Shown here: piece after piece, positions 14,753-14,848 of the stretch
Numbering within the stretch: the stretch's first letter is position 1
Layout: each line of letters opens with the position of its first letter
Source: Clostridiales bacterium UBA1381
Lineage (GTDB): Bacteria > Bacillota > Clostridia > UBA1381
Direction of reading: 5' to 3'
DNA: 14,848 nucleotides
NCBI GenBank assembly: GCA_002305435.1
Contig: DBQZ01000145.1
Location: 1-14,848 of the forward strand
Translations under genes and position numbers: made by a program
The notes under the pieces: model-generated
Seen by the model: only the letters and a program-made list of their open reading frames with translations
Told to the model about the DNA's origin: nothing
Databases searched by the model: none

Positions 14753-14848
14753 TCACATAAGGGGTACCGGTCTGTATATCAGATGCATAAGGTTTCCCTC
14801 AATATCTCTGAACCAGTAGGTTTTGAGTCCCTTGCTGTTTACCGATAC
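14753..14848 (-). CDS. VOC/glyoxalase-family protein, C-terminal end only
   Basis: The last 31 codons and a TGA stop of a gene that continues past the right window edge. The minus-strand translation reads GLKTYWFRDIEGNLMHLIYRP and then VPLM before the stop. The pattern FRDxxGNLxxL followed by a final strand is the usual C-terminal end of vicinal-oxygen-chelate (glyoxalase/bleomycin-resistance-like) proteins. Where many members have a metal-binding glutamate near the end of the strand, here a histidine occurs (MHL). Function cannot be given from the tail alone. It lies 50 bases upstream of the SDR gene on the same strand and may be cotranscribed with it. Confidence 0.7.
   Translation of the reverse strand, partial: VSVNSKGLKTYWFRDIEGNLMHLIYRPVPLM

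Overview
The window looks like chromosome from an anaerobic, spore-forming Clostridia-type Firmicute. The reasons are forespore SpoVA channel genes (spoVAD-spoVAE), strong GGAGG-type ribosome binding sites, T-tailed hairpin terminators, iron-dependent alcohol dehydrogenases and a hexuronate (uxuA-uxuB) operon. No rRNA, tRNA, CRISPR array or complete mobile element was seen. No stretch longer than 300 bases lacks a gene; the longest gaps (about 740-869, 5778-5991, 7138-7298 and 9473-9593) hold terminators and promoters.

Left part (1-2745), accessory in character: a 5'-truncated DDE transposase with candidate terminal inverted repeats, then a convergent, visibly A/T-richer gene for a DUF262 + HNH (GmrSD/SspE-like) nuclease, a probable solitary anti-phage gene.

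Middle, minus strand (2747-5777): a NimA/pyridoxamine-oxidase-like flavoprotein, an M42 aminopeptidase with its own promoter and a probable TTG start, and spoVAE and spoVAD. The usual partner spoVAC is not next to spoVAD.

Middle, plus strand (5899-12330): three transcription units. The first is an iron-containing alcohol dehydrogenase with a good promoter and a long-hairpin terminator. The second is another iron alcohol dehydrogenase followed closely by mnmA (tRNA 2-thiouridylase). The third is uxuA-uxuB, which converts D-fructuronate via D-mannonate to 2-keto-3-deoxygluconate; its promoter has a perfect palindrome between -35 and -10, and it ends in a bidirectional terminator.

Right part, minus strand (12333-14848): a VOC-family protein cut by the window edge, a gluconate-5-dehydrogenase-like SDR enzyme, a three-segment hairpin region that could act as terminator or attenuator, and a tightly overlapping operon of two half-size ChrA-type transporters plus an XRE regulator.

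Most of the window is ordinary clostridial core or metabolic sequence. The points most worth checking are the DUF262-HNH gene beside a decayed insertion sequence, the possible attenuator before the chrA pair, the XRE gene coupled to that pair, the missing spoVAC, and the palindrome in the uxuA promoter. No clearly new system could be shown from sequence alone.
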